A stretch of 64,000 bases of DNA from Sphaerisporangium sp. TRM90804 (GTDB lineage Bacteria > Actinomycetota > Actinomycetes > Streptosporangiales > Streptosporangiaceae). Positions 1 to 6,932 of the stretch are shown piece after piece (position 1 is the stretch's first letter; each line of letters starts with the position of its first letter). The stretch spans positions 248,001-312,000 of the forward strand of contig NZ_JARWAC010000004.1 of the NCBI RefSeq assembly GCF_029846175.1, in the 5' to 3' direction. The translations under genes and the position numbers were made by a program. The notes beneath the pieces are model-generated. The model searched no databases. It had not been told where the DNA came from and worked only from the letters and a program-made list of their open reading frames with translations.

Positions 1-521
1 TACCAATCCTGCGCGATGGGATGCCACAACTCATCAGGCTCCGGCCGCTCCACCTCAGTGGCTGGTACGCGGACCGACTCAACCTCCCCGCCTTCCTTGT
101 TCCGACGGCGACGTTCCGACGACCGCTTTGGAACTGGGCCTCTAGCGCCCATGATGGCCACCTCCAAGGGGGTGAGACGCCACAAGACGCCTTTCGAGAG
201 GGATCACGAACAGCGAGGACTCATGGGCCTGGAAACCCGTACAGGACCGCTCTGGCTATACCTGCCGAGCTTGGACAAACCGGGCATAGGGGGCATATCC
301 CCAGAGGGTGCCTTAATGGGACATATATGCTTCACGAAGCGTGACTGTTTGTCGTCACGTCAAGCTCCGCGCCGAGGTGACGTCTCAGGATTCCATGTAC
401 GACGGCCCATCGGATCGAGCCTTGGTGCTCTACTGCCTCACGTGTCGGTGCACATGGGCAGTCATACGCGGTGGTGTGCTCGGCCTCTTCGCGTTGAGGC
501 ATGAGGTGTAGTGCCATGGTG
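1..521. other. No supportable gene
   Basis: Open frames occur on both strands, but their translations are unlike any family I know, overlap one another and have no convincing Shine-Dalgarno site. The patch around 270-340 is less GC-rich than the rest. The leftward transcription unit ending at 522 may simply run out here, or the 520 bases may be the non-coding end of a neighbouring unit off the window. No tRNA was seen. Confidence 0.5.
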
Positions 522-770
522 TTAGTCGTCTTCGTCGTCGACTGACACGAACTGTTGGCTGTCGTTGATGCGTTCGGCTGCCTTGATGAGGGCGTACTGG
601 CTGAGCCAGTCAAGGCTGTGGCTGTCGGAGATGACGACCTTGGGGATGCCGTCTGGGCCTATGACCTTGGCGATGACGATGGCGTCGGAGACCAGGTCGT
701 CTGTGCGTAGGTCGAGGGTGAGGCCGAGGCCGTCGATGACTGGGCCGGCGGGTTGGTCTGTCACGCTCAT
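522..770 (-). CDS. Conserved-looking small phage protein
   Basis: An 82-residue acidic protein of unknown function. Its core has alternating hydrophobic stretches (TLDLRTDDLVSDAIVIAKV, then KVVISDSHSLDWLSQYALI), followed by a helix and an acidic tail ending DDEDD. It has no signal peptide or membrane segment. The open frame runs further upstream, but that part is basic and low in complexity. I chose the ATG at 770 because GAGAGGCGGG lies directly before it. It is the last gene of the leftward unit in this window. Confidence 0.75.
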   Translation of the reverse strand: MSVTDQPAGPVIDGLGLTLDLRTDDLVSDAIVIAKVIGPDGIPKVVISDSHSLDWLSQYALIKAAERINDSQQFVSVDDEDD

Positions 771-858
771 CCCGCCTCTCGCTGAGCTGGGATGATTACA
801 GTTCGGGGTTTGCGACCTGCACCGGAACGCTGACCTTCGCTGCTGATGTGACGTTGTG

Positions 859-1065
859 TTACCGGTTGCGGCGGTCGCCGGGCCACATCCCTGTCGCGGT
901 TCGGTGCAGTGTTGCGCAGTAAGCCGCGGCTCGGGGGCCGAGGTACTTCCGGAGCTGGGTACTGCATCTGCGGTGGTCACCGGAGGTGTTCCAGCGGATC
1001 TTCGCCGCGCCGCGGCCGGTGAGCCAGTACGACTTCAGGGTGGTGGCGTTTCCTCTGCGTGCCAT
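859..1065 (-). CDS. Small basic phage protein, virion-operon type
   Basis: A 68-residue basic protein containing SYWLTGRGAAKIRW, a middle LRKYLG, and an end YCATLHRTATGMWPGD. Small proteins with this pattern (GKGAAKIRWGTPGD-like, then YC..LH..A.G..PG) recur in actinophage genomes, often near capsid maturation genes; the exact role is not known to me. ATG 1065 is chosen because GAGAGG lies 8 nt upstream; a GTG nine bases earlier overlaps that site. It lies between 1095-2045 and 522-770 with short gaps. Confidence 0.8.
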   Translation of the reverse strand: MARRGNATTLKSYWLTGRGAAKIRWNTSGDHRRCSTQLRKYLGPRAAAYCATLHRTATGMWPGDRRNR

Positions 1066-1094
1066 GTGGGTCACCTCTCACACGGGGTGTGGGT

Positions 1095-2045
1095 CTACTT
1101 CCTCCGCTTCATCTCGGGGTAGTAGATCTCCAGGTTCTCGCCGGCGTCTTCGACCTTGGACATGGCGTCGCTGAATGCCTGCTGGTGGGGGCCGGCGATG
1201 ATGAGGCCCCAGGAGTCGTCGTCTGCGGTGATGCGGAGCTGGTCTGTGGGGCTGTTGCCGCCGTAGTCGCCGATGAGTTCCACGGTGACTTTGCCGGCGT
1301 TGGTGGTGACGGTTTCCTTGGTGACGATGTCGTCGTCGGCGAGAGAGTCGTCGTCGTCGTCCCCGCCGTCGATGACGATGTCGATGGCGTGGGCGAGTTT
1401 GGCGTACGAGCGGGGGTTGAGTTCCACGTCTGTGGGGTATCCGTCGTCGCCGATGTGGCGGATGCCGAACTTGTTGTCGTCGGTGATGTGGATGTCGGCG
1501 TCGCCGTACCCGGTGTCTACTCGGGTGGCGGCTTGGACGCGGGTGAATGCCTGGTCGAGTTGGTCGGCGTCTTTGCGGTTGAGGTGGACCGGGGTGGTGT
1601 TCTGGAGTTCCTCGGCTGAGGGGTCGTCGTTGGGGGGTAGACGCAGGGATGCGGTTCCGGGGCCTTCGTTGCGGATCAGGGCGGCGAAGGTGGAGCGGGG
1701 TCGGCCTTGGGCGTCGGTTTCGATGCTCTTGACCCATGCCTCTTCGCCCGCGCCGGCGGCTTCGCTGGCCAGGTCCGACAGGTTGTACTTCAGGTCGTTG
1801 ACGGCGTTCCGGGTCAGGGAGACGCTGTGTTTGCCTGTGGAGATGGAGACGCTGCCGTCGGGGTGGTAGTCCAGGGCGATCTCTTTGCCGTCCCTGACTG
1901 CGACGGTTGACGTTGCGGCAGCGTCTGGCATGCCGCGCCGGCGGGGTGGTTCGTCGTCGCTGTCGGGGCCGCCGTTGGAGTGGGCGAATTTGCCGTCGTA
2001 CGCGCGAGGGTGGTCCTCTTCGTTCCAGGTACTGTGCTTGCCCAC
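1095..2045 (-). CDS. Hypothetical phage protein with HPR..DGKFA N-terminus
   Basis: A 316-residue acidic protein. The N-terminus reads EEDHPRAYDGKFAHS, which resembles the HPRD..GRF motif found near the start of many actinophage head and portal-region proteins. The rest alternates short beta-like stretches with Asp-rich loops, including a DDDDD run near residue 233, and ends in a basic PEMKRRK tail. It has no Cys cluster and no membrane segment. A virion-associated role is an inference from the motif only. Confidence 0.8.
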   Translation of the reverse strand: MGKHSTWNEEDHPRAYDGKFAHSNGGPDSDDEPPRRRGMPDAAATSTVAVRDGKEIALDYHPDGSVSISTGKHSVSLTRNAVNDLKYNLSDLASEAAGAGEEAWVKSIETDAQGRPRSTFAALIRNEGPGTASLRLPPNDDPSAEELQNTTPVHLNRKDADQLDQAFTRVQAATRVDTGYGDADIHITDDNKFGIRHIGDDGYPTDVELNPRSYAKLAHAIDIVIDGGDDDDDSLADDDIVTKETVTTNAGKVTVELIGDYGGNSPTDQLRITADDDSWGLIIAGPHQQAFSDAMSKVEDAGENLEIYYPEMKRRK

Positions 2046-2081
2046 CCGTCACCTCCTTAGGTGCGAGCAGGGGCGTGTGGG

Positions 2082-2417
2082 TTAGGACTGGACGCAGATC
2101 CCGGAGATGCCGCCGATGACGGTGAACGAGACGCCGGGGAACGACTCGCTGAGGACCGTGGCTAGCCGGTCGGCGTCCGCTTGGCCGGGGTCCTCGACCA
2201 GGGTCACGAGGACCTTGTCACCAGGGCGGAGAACCAGCAGGGCGGGCTGTGCCCGATGGCTGGCCGGGCCGGGTGGTCGGTACGGGGTGGCGTCGGCGTG
2301 GCGGTTGGGGAGTGCGCCGAGCTGGGCTTGGAGCTGTTGACGGATCTCACGGAGGTCAACCATGAGTCTCTCCACATGCTCGTGGTCGTAGCCGTCGTCA
2401 GCCGTTGCGGTGGTCAC
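2082..2417 (-). CDS. Hypothetical protein
   Basis: A 111-residue protein with an N-terminal helix (ERLMVDLREIRQQLQAQL), a Pro-rich linker and a C-terminal alpha/beta part (VLRPGDKVLVTLVEDPGQADADRLATVLSESF, given here only by its pattern). The GTG at 2417 overlaps the upstream stop by four bases (GTGA), which favours coupled translation. ATG 2363 has a better Shine-Dalgarno site (GGAGAG, 4 nt) and would give 93 residues; the choice between them is open. Confidence 0.75.
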   Translation of the reverse strand: MTTATADDGYDHEHVERLMVDLREIRQQLQAQLGALPNRHADATPYRPPGPASHRAQPALLVLRPGDKVLVTLVEDPGQADADRLATVLSESFPGVSFTVIGGISGICVQS

Positions 2418-2638
2418 GTGTGGCTCTTGCAGGTGCAGTGGTTGGCGTAGCGGATCAACGCCCCACCGAGCAGCCGAGCGTGGTCTTCGGTAAGCGCATG
2501 GGAACCGTCCGCCTGGCCGTCCCCGGTGAGCGTGGAGAACAGGACCGGGGGCTTGGCGCCGTCAACTCGTTCCACGCGGAAGCGGGCGTCGACCTCGGTC
2601 CACGCTCTGCGGCTGGTCGACTCGTCGGGGTCAGGCAT
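2414..2638 (-). CDS. Hypothetical protein with C-terminal NHCTC motif
   Basis: A 74-residue protein with two short beta-like stretches (ARFRVERVDG, PPVLFSTLTGDG), a helix (EDHARLLGGALIRYA) and a C-terminal NHCTCKSHT that could bind a metal. Its ATG sits in an 8-bp overlap, ATGCCTGA, with the upstream gene, a junction type that recurs in this window. Function unknown. Confidence 0.8.
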   Translation of the reverse strand: MPDPDESTSRRAWTEVDARFRVERVDGAKPPVLFSTLTGDGQADGSHALTEDHARLLGGALIRYANHCTCKSHT

Positions 2639-2786
2639 CGCGCGGTCCCTGCCACTCGCAGGAGGGGACGTACGGGGCGGAGGCGATGCTCTCCATTGCC
2701 CGCTCGATGTCTTCGACCGTGATGGGAGCGGTCACGGGCGCGGGCGGAACCCACGGGCGGGTACCGAGACCTGGGAAGTCCGTCAT
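2631..2786 (-). CDS. Very small hypothetical protein
   Basis: A 51-residue protein: a Pro-rich start (GTRPWVPPAPV), one helix (VEDIERAMESIASA) and a short Cys/Trp tail. The start overlaps the stop of 2783-3085 by four bases (ATGA) and the end overlaps the next start by eight. The tight coupling on both sides is the main support. The frame stays open upstream but becomes Arg-rich and runs antisense-like across the neighbouring gene. Confidence 0.65.
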   Translation of the reverse strand: MTDFPGLGTRPWVPPAPVTAPITVEDIERAMESIASAPYVPSCEWQGPRDA

Positions 2787-3085
2787 ACGGCACTCCGTTG
2801 TGCGAAGAGCCGCTGCACGTACGTCTCCCACGGGGGCGCGATGTTGTTCTCGACGGCGGGTCCGGGGAGGTTGCGGGTGTCGTTGACTCCCAGGGCGTCG
2901 TACGCGTGGTGCATCGCATCCCACATGGCGCGATCCTCCGGTTCGGACGCGGGTGGCTTCGGGGTTCCTGCGTACCTGAACGCCAGCGCGCGTGCGCACT
3001 GGATGAGCGCGGCACGTTCGCGCTCCCATTGGTTGAGAGCCGTGGCCGGAGAGGCGGCAGGCCGCGAGACGACGGAATCACGCAT
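2783..3085 (-). CDS. Hypothetical helical protein
   Basis: A 100-residue, mostly helical soluble protein. A central region LIQCARALAFRYAGTP is followed by EPEDRAMWDAMHHAYDALG. There are no clear catalytic or metal motifs. It overlaps its upstream neighbour by eight bases (ATGCGTGA) and its downstream neighbour by four. The composition is protein-like and it sits inside a coupled operon. Function unknown. Confidence 0.8.
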   Translation of the reverse strand: MRDSVVSRPAASPATALNQWERERAALIQCARALAFRYAGTPKPPASEPEDRAMWDAMHHAYDALGVNDTRNLPGPAVENNIAPPWETYVQRLFAQRSAV

Positions 3086-3371
3086 CCTGGTCGCCCTTCT
3101 GGTCCTCGTCCCGGATGGCTGCCTGGAGGGACCAGCGGATCTCTTCAGCCACCTTCACGAGGGAGTCCTTGTCGACCTTCGGGAGCATGTACACGGTGAC
3201 GGCGCCCATCTTCGCTGGCGACTCCTCCAGGTCGGATGCGACTTCGAGGTCCTCGTACCGTGATGGGGCGATGCGTTCCACGAGTTGCCACGCCTGGGTG
3301 TCTGAGAACCCGTCGGAGAGGAGTTCTTCGCGGTAGGCGGCGAGCCGCTGAGCAGTCGTCAGGTCAGGCAT
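3078..3371 (-). CDS. Repeat-family protein, one copy of the TTA.RL..YREEL module
   Basis: A 97-residue protein. Residues 5-31 (TTAQRLAAYREELLSDGFSD and the helix after it) match two copies of the same module in the neighbouring gene 3372-3764. The rest is an alpha/beta tail with KVDKDSLVKVAEEIRWSL. The ATG lies one base before the upstream stop (TGAATG). Shared ancestry with the neighbour is visible; function is not known. Confidence 0.8.
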   Translation of the reverse strand: MPDLTTAQRLAAYREELLSDGFSDTQAWQLVERIAPSRYEDLEVASDLEESPAKMGAVTVYMLPKVDKDSLVKVAEEIRWSLQAAIRDEDQKGDQDA

Positions 3372-3764
3372 TCAGATCCACCGCTTCCGGAACAGAGAGA
3401 ACCCGGACGGCTCAGCCCGCTCCTTCGCTAGCCTCATGCGGATGTCGAGCCCCATCTGGGCGACGGCCAGGCTCGCCTTGGCCTCTTCGTATGACCAGCG
3501 GGCCTTTCGATCACGGTCCGCCTGCGTCTCGAAACCGCCGGAGTTCGCGGCGGCGCGGCACACCATCTCCGCGACTTGCTCGTCCGGGAATCCGGCAGCG
3601 AGAAGCTCGTCGCGGTACTCCACCAGCCTGGCTGCGGTCGTGGGCTTCACCGGCACCGGGGCGTCGTCGTCGTAGACCTTCGCGGCGCTTTCCGGGGTGA
3701 ACCCTCGTTTGGCGAGGTCATCTCGAAGGCCAGCAAGGCGGTCGGCTGTCGTGGGATCGGGCAT
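3372..3764 (-). CDS. Repeat-family protein, two copies of the TTA.RL module
   Basis: A 130-residue helical protein with a duplicated module at residues 5-31 (TTADRLAGLRDDLAKRGFTP) and 41-67 (TTAARLVEYRDELLAAGFPD). Each copy predicts a helix, a GF turn and a second helix. A third copy is in the next gene. The C-terminal half is a basic helix ending FRKRWI. Shine-Dalgarno GGAGAACCCCC precedes ATG 3764. Two hairpins lie just upstream, so this may be the first gene of its own unit. Confidence 0.82.
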   Translation of the reverse strand: MPDPTTADRLAGLRDDLAKRGFTPESAAKVYDDDAPVPVKPTTAARLVEYRDELLAAGFPDEQVAEMVCRAAANSGGFETQADRDRKARWSYEEAKASLAVAQMGLDIRMRLAKERAEPSGFSLFRKRWI

Positions 3765-3786
3765 GGGGGTTCTCCTCGTGGATGGC

Positions 3787-3843
3787 GAGAGCCCCGGTGC
3801 ACGAGGACACCAGGGCTCTCTACCTGCGGTGTACGGCCGCAGG
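3787..3843 (-). terminator. Two adjacent hairpins after the HNH gene
   Basis: GAGAGCCC.GGTG at 3787-3799 pairs with CACC.GGGCTCTC ending at 3820. A second stem, CCTGCGG at 3823-3829, pairs with CCGCAGG at 3837-3843. They sit between the end of the HNH gene and the start of 3372-3764. There is no clear T-run, so termination, attenuation or RNA processing are all possible. Confidence 0.55.
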
Positions 3844-3859
3844 GTTCTTGTGTAGGGGG

Positions 3860-4159
3860 TCAGATCAAACCGGGATGGGGTTCTTGGGGGCGTTGCCTCT
3901 TGGGTTGCTTCGCGGCTTTGGCCCGGCCGCCCTCAGCGCTGCTTTTCACCCGGTGGCACGGCTCGCAGATGGCCTTGAGGTTCTCCGAATTGTCGGAACC
4001 GCCGGACGCCGCGTTCTTCACGTGGTCCACGTGGTTGGCGTACGCCTTGCACTTGTAGCAGGTGTAGTTGTCCCGCAGCAGGATGGCGCGGCGAATCGCC
4101 TCCCAACCGGGAGGCATCGTGGCTTTGCGGTTATGCCCTGCCCACTGCCCGTTCGGCAT
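3860..4159 (-). CDS. HNH endonuclease
   Basis: A 99-residue HNH nuclease of the small free-standing type. Two zinc knuckles are visible, CYKC and CEPC, around the HNH core: HVDHV (first catalytic His pair), the Asn of SENL, and the His of CEPCH. The tail is basic and Pro/Gln-rich. Enzymes like this nick or cut double-stranded DNA with one metal ion; phages use them in packaging or as homing enzymes. It overlaps the upstream glycosyltransferase gene by 29 bases. The specific target is unknown. Confidence 0.92.
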   Translation of the reverse strand: MPNGQWAGHNRKATMPPGWEAIRRAILLRDNYTCYKCKAYANHVDHVKNAASGGSDNSENLKAICEPCHRVKSSAEGGRAKAAKQPKRQRPQEPHPGLI

Positions 4160-4832
4160 CGACAGCCTCCCGCTCAGCGATCAACGCCCTCATCGCGTCC
4201 GGGTCGCCCTGGGCTTGCTGGTACCGGAAGCACAACGCGAAGTTCGCCGAGTACTGCGGCCCTTCCTTCGTCGCGCTCTCATGAGTCAGCGAGTACACCC
4301 GGCCCGGGTGACGCACCGGCTCGGAACCCAGGAGGGCGACGTGGGCGGAGTAGAAAGCGGCGTCCTCGGCTCCCCAACCCAAGAACCGTTCGTCCTGGCC
4401 CCCGACGGCCCGCCATGTCGCCGGCGTGGCGACGAGGACGCCCGAGCAGGCGCCCGGGACCTCGAAGTGGTTGCACTTGTGCAGGGGGACGCCGCGGCGG
4501 TACTGGGCGGTGCCGTCGCCTCGAAGTGACCAGTACGCGGTGTAGGGCAGGTTGACCTTGCCGTTCCTCGCGGCGCCTTCGATGGCGGCAAGCAGCGGTT
4601 CCCGCTCGGGCAGGGTGTCGGCGTCTCCGATGACCACCACGTCAGCGCCCAAGTCCTCGGCGAGGCGGACGCCTTTGTTGCGGCACCCGGCGAGGCAGAA
4701 CGGCTGGTGGTCGGTGTCGACCGACAGGGTCTCGGTGTTCGGGAGCAGCTCACGGTACCGGGCCACGGTGAGGCCGTGGGCGTAGACGCGGTCTGGTTGG
4801 GGGCGCCACGGGATGGCGACGACGACGCGCAT
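4131..4832 (-). CDS. Glycosyltransferase, GT-A fold
   Basis: A 233-residue predicted glycosyltransferase without signal peptide or membrane segment. It starts with MRVVVAIPWRPQPDR, has VVVIGDADTLPE near residue 70 (the DxD motif that binds metal and nucleotide sugar), and GWGAEDAAF near residue 158, the WG.ED signature of galactosyltransferase-like GT-A enzymes. It is clearly related to 6933-7607. ATG 4832 is chosen because GGAGG lies 5 nt upstream. It starts beside the palindromes at 4852-4905, so its operon may be controlled there. The acceptor is unknown; virion protein or cell wall glycan are both possible. Confidence 0.9.
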   Translation of the reverse strand: MRVVVAIPWRPQPDRVYAHGLTVARYRELLPNTETLSVDTDHQPFCLAGCRNKGVRLAEDLGADVVVIGDADTLPEREPLLAAIEGAARNGKVNLPYTAYWSLRGDGTAQYRRGVPLHKCNHFEVPGACSGVLVATPATWRAVGGQDERFLGWGAEDAAFYSAHVALLGSEPVRHPGRVYSLTHESATKEGPQYSANFALCFRYQQAQGDPDAMRALIAEREAVDAERAVGRA

Positions 4833-4851
4833 GTCCACCTCCAGTGAGATG

Positions 4852-4867
4852 TGTCTAGTGGTAGACA
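4852..4867. promoter_or_regulatory. Palindromic operator, copy 1
   Basis: TGTCTA-GTGG-TAGACA, a perfect 6-4-6 inverted repeat. It lies 19 bases upstream of the leftward glycosyltransferase start and 38 bases from a second copy with the same half-sites. A binding site for the divergent HTH protein at 4922-5218 is the simplest reading, but that is inference. Confidence 0.7.
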
Positions 4868-4889
4868 GGAAGCCGCCATGCCGCTAGAG

Positions 4890-4905
4890 TGTCTACTACT
4901 AGACA
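4890..4905. promoter_or_regulatory. Palindromic operator, copy 2
   Basis: TGTCTA-CTAC-TAGACA, with the same half-sites as 4852-4867 and a different spacer. It ends 16 bases before the ATG of the plus-strand regulator, close to its Shine-Dalgarno site, so binding would block that gene's transcription or initiation. The centre-to-centre distance of 38 bp to copy 1 would allow two dimers between the divergent genes. Confidence 0.7.
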
Positions 4906-4921
4906 AACGAAGGAGGCGCTA

Positions 4922-5218
4922 ATGACCGAAGTTATATGGAACAAAGACCCCGAATTCGATTTCGTCAACGAGGTGGACGCCCTCGAAACACTGGTCGACC
5001 TCGGCGACCAGCTAAGGGCGTCACGCGAGCAGACCCGTCAGATCATGCGCTACATGAGAGCCGCCGTCATCGCCGCGCGCAACGCCACGGACGACGGTGA
5101 GAGAGTTTCTCCGCAGGCCATCATCAACCACTCCGGACTCGCCCGTCAGACCGTGTACGACATTCTCGGCGAAACATCGGCCACCGCTGCATCGACACCC
5201 TCTAAGGAGAAGCTGTGA
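4922..5218 (+). CDS. Small HTH regulator, divergent from the glycosyltransferase operon
   Basis: A 98-residue protein on the minority strand. Residues 10-55 are helical (LETLVDLGDQLRASREQTRQ) and residues 65-85 hold a helix-turn-helix-like stretch (SPQAIINHSGLARQTVYDIL), the form seen where a recognition helix follows a GLAR turn. GGAGG lies 7 nt before ATG 4922. The two TGTCTA-N4-TAGACA palindromes just upstream make it a likely autoregulator that also controls the leftward genes. The family was not identified. Confidence 0.85.
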   Translation: MTEVIWNKDPEFDFVNEVDALETLVDLGDQLRASREQTRQIMRYMRAAVIAARNATDDGERVSPQAIINHSGLARQTVYDILGETSATAASTPSKEKL

Positions 5219-5427
5219 ACACCCAGCCCATCGCGTGGATGAAGAACGTCTCCATCGCCCTGTTCCTCGGCGTCGCAGTGATGCTGATCGCGTGGATCTG
5301 GTTAGGAGACTGGCGTTGGGGAGCGACCGCCGGAGTGGCGTTCTGCGCGGGCATCGTGTTCCTCGGCCTGTCGCTGTCGCAAGGCAAGCCCGTCGAGCCG
5401 CAGGGCATCCCGCAGGACCGGATCTAG
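5215..5427 (+). CDS. Small membrane protein
   Basis: A 70-residue protein with two predicted membrane helices (VSIALFLGVAVMLIAWIWL and the stretch from about residue 36 to 54) separated by DWRWG, and a polar C-terminal tail. GTG 5215 overlaps the regulator stop by four bases (GTGA), so both genes form one plus-strand operon. Its stop shares CTAG (5424-5427) with the stop of the convergent gene. A superinfection or membrane-sensing role would fit the pairing with a regulator, but nothing in the sequence shows it. Confidence 0.85.
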   Translation: MNTQPIAWMKNVSIALFLGVAVMLIAWIWLGDWRWGATAGVAFCAGIVFLGLSLSQGKPVEPQGIPQDRI

Positions 5428-6095
5428 TAGTCGGTCCCGGCGCGTTCGTGGCCGATGTGCGTGACCCGAGGAGGGTCTCCGCGTCTCCCCCAGTACGCGC
5501 CACGAGCGGCCTTGTCGCCGAAGAGGGCGCGCCCGAAGCGGGACTCCGACCACGCGCCGTCAGGCCACGGACGGTTGAACGTCCTTGCGGGGATCAACGA
5601 CGGGTTGCCGGTGAAGCAGGCCCGGTGCTCGATCCACCAGCGGGAGCCGTCGGTGCGTTCCTCGAAGCGGTTGCCCTGGGCTTCCAGCGCCTCGATCAGG
5701 CCGCCGTGCGCGTGCTCGTTACCGAACCACGCCTGTCTGAGTAAGGCGATTTGAGTGAGGTGGGGGTTGTCGTCCAGCACCGTCGCGAGGTCGCCGAGGT
5801 CGAGCGGCTCGCTCAGGACAAAGTCGTCCTCATGAAACCAGAACGCGCCGGCGCCTGAGTCTCGGGCCAGGGCCCACACACAGCGCATCGCCTGCCAGTA
5901 CCCGCACGGCTTGTCCCCGACGGGGATCGGAACCGCGCCGAACTCCTCGGCGATCCATTCGCGGTAGGCGGGGTCTCCGGAGTCGTCCACGACCGTCAAC
6001 GACGTGAAGCCCTTGAGGTGCTCGCGGACCGAGGGGATCGACTGGGAGAGGCAATCGCGGCGACCATTCGTCAGAACGATCAACGGGAGGGGCAT
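5424..6095 (-). CDS. Glycosyltransferase-like protein
   Basis: A 223-residue predicted GT-A glycosyltransferase. The N-terminus MPLPLIVLTNGRRDCL fits the nucleotide-binding strand, VVDDSGD follows near residue 36, and FWFHEDDFVL near residue 86 carries the acidic DD pair expected at the metal site. The C-terminal part is Trp/Arg-rich. ATG 6095 has GAGGGAGTCGC upstream. It ends on the same CTAG as the plus-strand membrane gene. Part of a carbohydrate gene cluster reaching to 9740. Confidence 0.8.
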   Translation of the reverse strand: MPLPLIVLTNGRRDCLSQSIPSVREHLKGFTSLTVVDDSGDPAYREWIAEEFGAVPIPVGDKPCGYWQAMRCVWALARDSGAGAFWFHEDDFVLSEPLDLGDLATVLDDNPHLTQIALLRQAWFGNEHAHGGLIEALEAQGNRFEERTDGSRWWIEHRACFTGNPSLIPARTFNRPWPDGAWSESRFGRALFGDKAARGAYWGRRGDPPRVTHIGHERAGTDY

Positions 6096-6113
6096 GCGAC
6101 TCCCTCGGCTATG

Positions 6114-6530
6114 TCAGGGGCGCGCGTCCTCGGGCCAGTCGGAGTGCTTGGTGGCGATGTGGTCGCGTAGCTGCGGAGCGACCTCGGCTAGAGGGATGGG
6201 GGCGCCGTCCTCGCCCTCTACTCGGTGGCCGCAGCGACACTGCCCGCGCCCGTACCCGGAGGGGAGCAGCCGTGGAAACAGGTGCCCCGGTACCTCCCAC
6301 GCCTCCTGAGTAATCTCCCAAGGCGGAGCGTCAGGCAACACAGGCGTTGGCGTTGGCCTGCTCACGTCCCAGGTCTGCTTGCAGCAGTCGCAACGGATCG
6401 CGATCGGCTCTCCCGACCTGTCGGCCATGGTCACCGATTGAATGACGTCTAGGTCGTGGCCCTCGCTGCGACATGTCCGCTGAGCGAGTTCCGTGCAAGC
6501 CTCGTCGAGGGTGTAGGTCTGCTCAGTCAC
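6114..6530 (-). CDS. Cys-rich hypothetical protein
   Basis: A 138-residue protein with two cysteine pairs, RCDCCKQTW near residue 47 and QCRCGHRV near residue 97, that could build one zinc site. The part between is Pro-rich (RPTPTPVLPDAPPW). GTG 6530 overlaps the upstream stop by four bases. Function unknown; a small zinc-bound adaptor is one possibility. Confidence 0.75.
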   Translation of the reverse strand: MTEQTYTLDEACTELAQRTCRSEGHDLDVIQSVTMADRSGEPIAIRCDCCKQTWDVSRPTPTPVLPDAPPWEITQEAWEVPGHLFPRLLPSGYGRGQCRCGHRVEGEDGAPIPLAEVAPQLRDHIATKHSDWPEDARP

Positions 6531-6907
6531 AGCTTCCAGCCCTCCTTGTAGTCCTCATGATCGGCGTACGGAAGAGCGAGTGCACGCGTCGTGGGGCATG
6601 CTTCACCGTCAAGAATCCACATGCAGTTGTCGTCCGGGCCGGAACACTCGTGGGCGCCCGTGTGCCACTGGAGGATCCGCCGCTTGGCCTCGACCTCGCG
6701 GAGAACCCGAGCCGGGTCATGCCGCTCAATGTGGTTGGCGACCGTCCGGTCGCCTGCGTAGAACTCGTCACCGCCAGTGTCTACCGTGGCTGACGCCGTA
6801 AGGCTCCACGTTGGACTGTTCACCGAGCCATCCCACATCGTGGATCGGGCGTACTGCTCGTCCTCGACGAGGCGGGCACGCAGGAACGCTACGAGGTCGT
6901 CGCTCAT
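6527..6907 (-). CDS. DUF6221 family protein
   Basis: A 126-residue protein that I recognise as DUF6221, a family common in actinobacteria and their phages. The start MSDDLVAFLRARLVEDEQYA, the middle HDPARVLREVEAKRRIL and the C-terminal CPTTRALALPYADHEDYKEGW match the family pattern. Function is unknown. ATG 6907 is the family start; a longer open frame upstream is antisense to the next gene and was not used. Confidence 0.9.
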   Translation of the reverse strand: MSDDLVAFLRARLVEDEQYARSTMWDGSVNSPTWSLTASATVDTGGDEFYAGDRTVANHIERHDPARVLREVEAKRRILQWHTGAHECSGPDDNCMWILDGEACPTTRALALPYADHEDYKEGWKL

Positions 6908-6932
6908 GCGGCCATCCTCCCGCAGGCGGGGC

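Noticed and set aside
16-504. Frames on the plus strand at the left end
   Set aside because: No ribosome site, low similarity to proteins, and overlapping frames; kept as gene-free.
1078-2052. Long Arg/Pro-rich frame on the minus strand
   Set aside because: It overlaps the 316-residue gene 1095-2045 out of frame; its composition is that of a GC-rich shadow frame.
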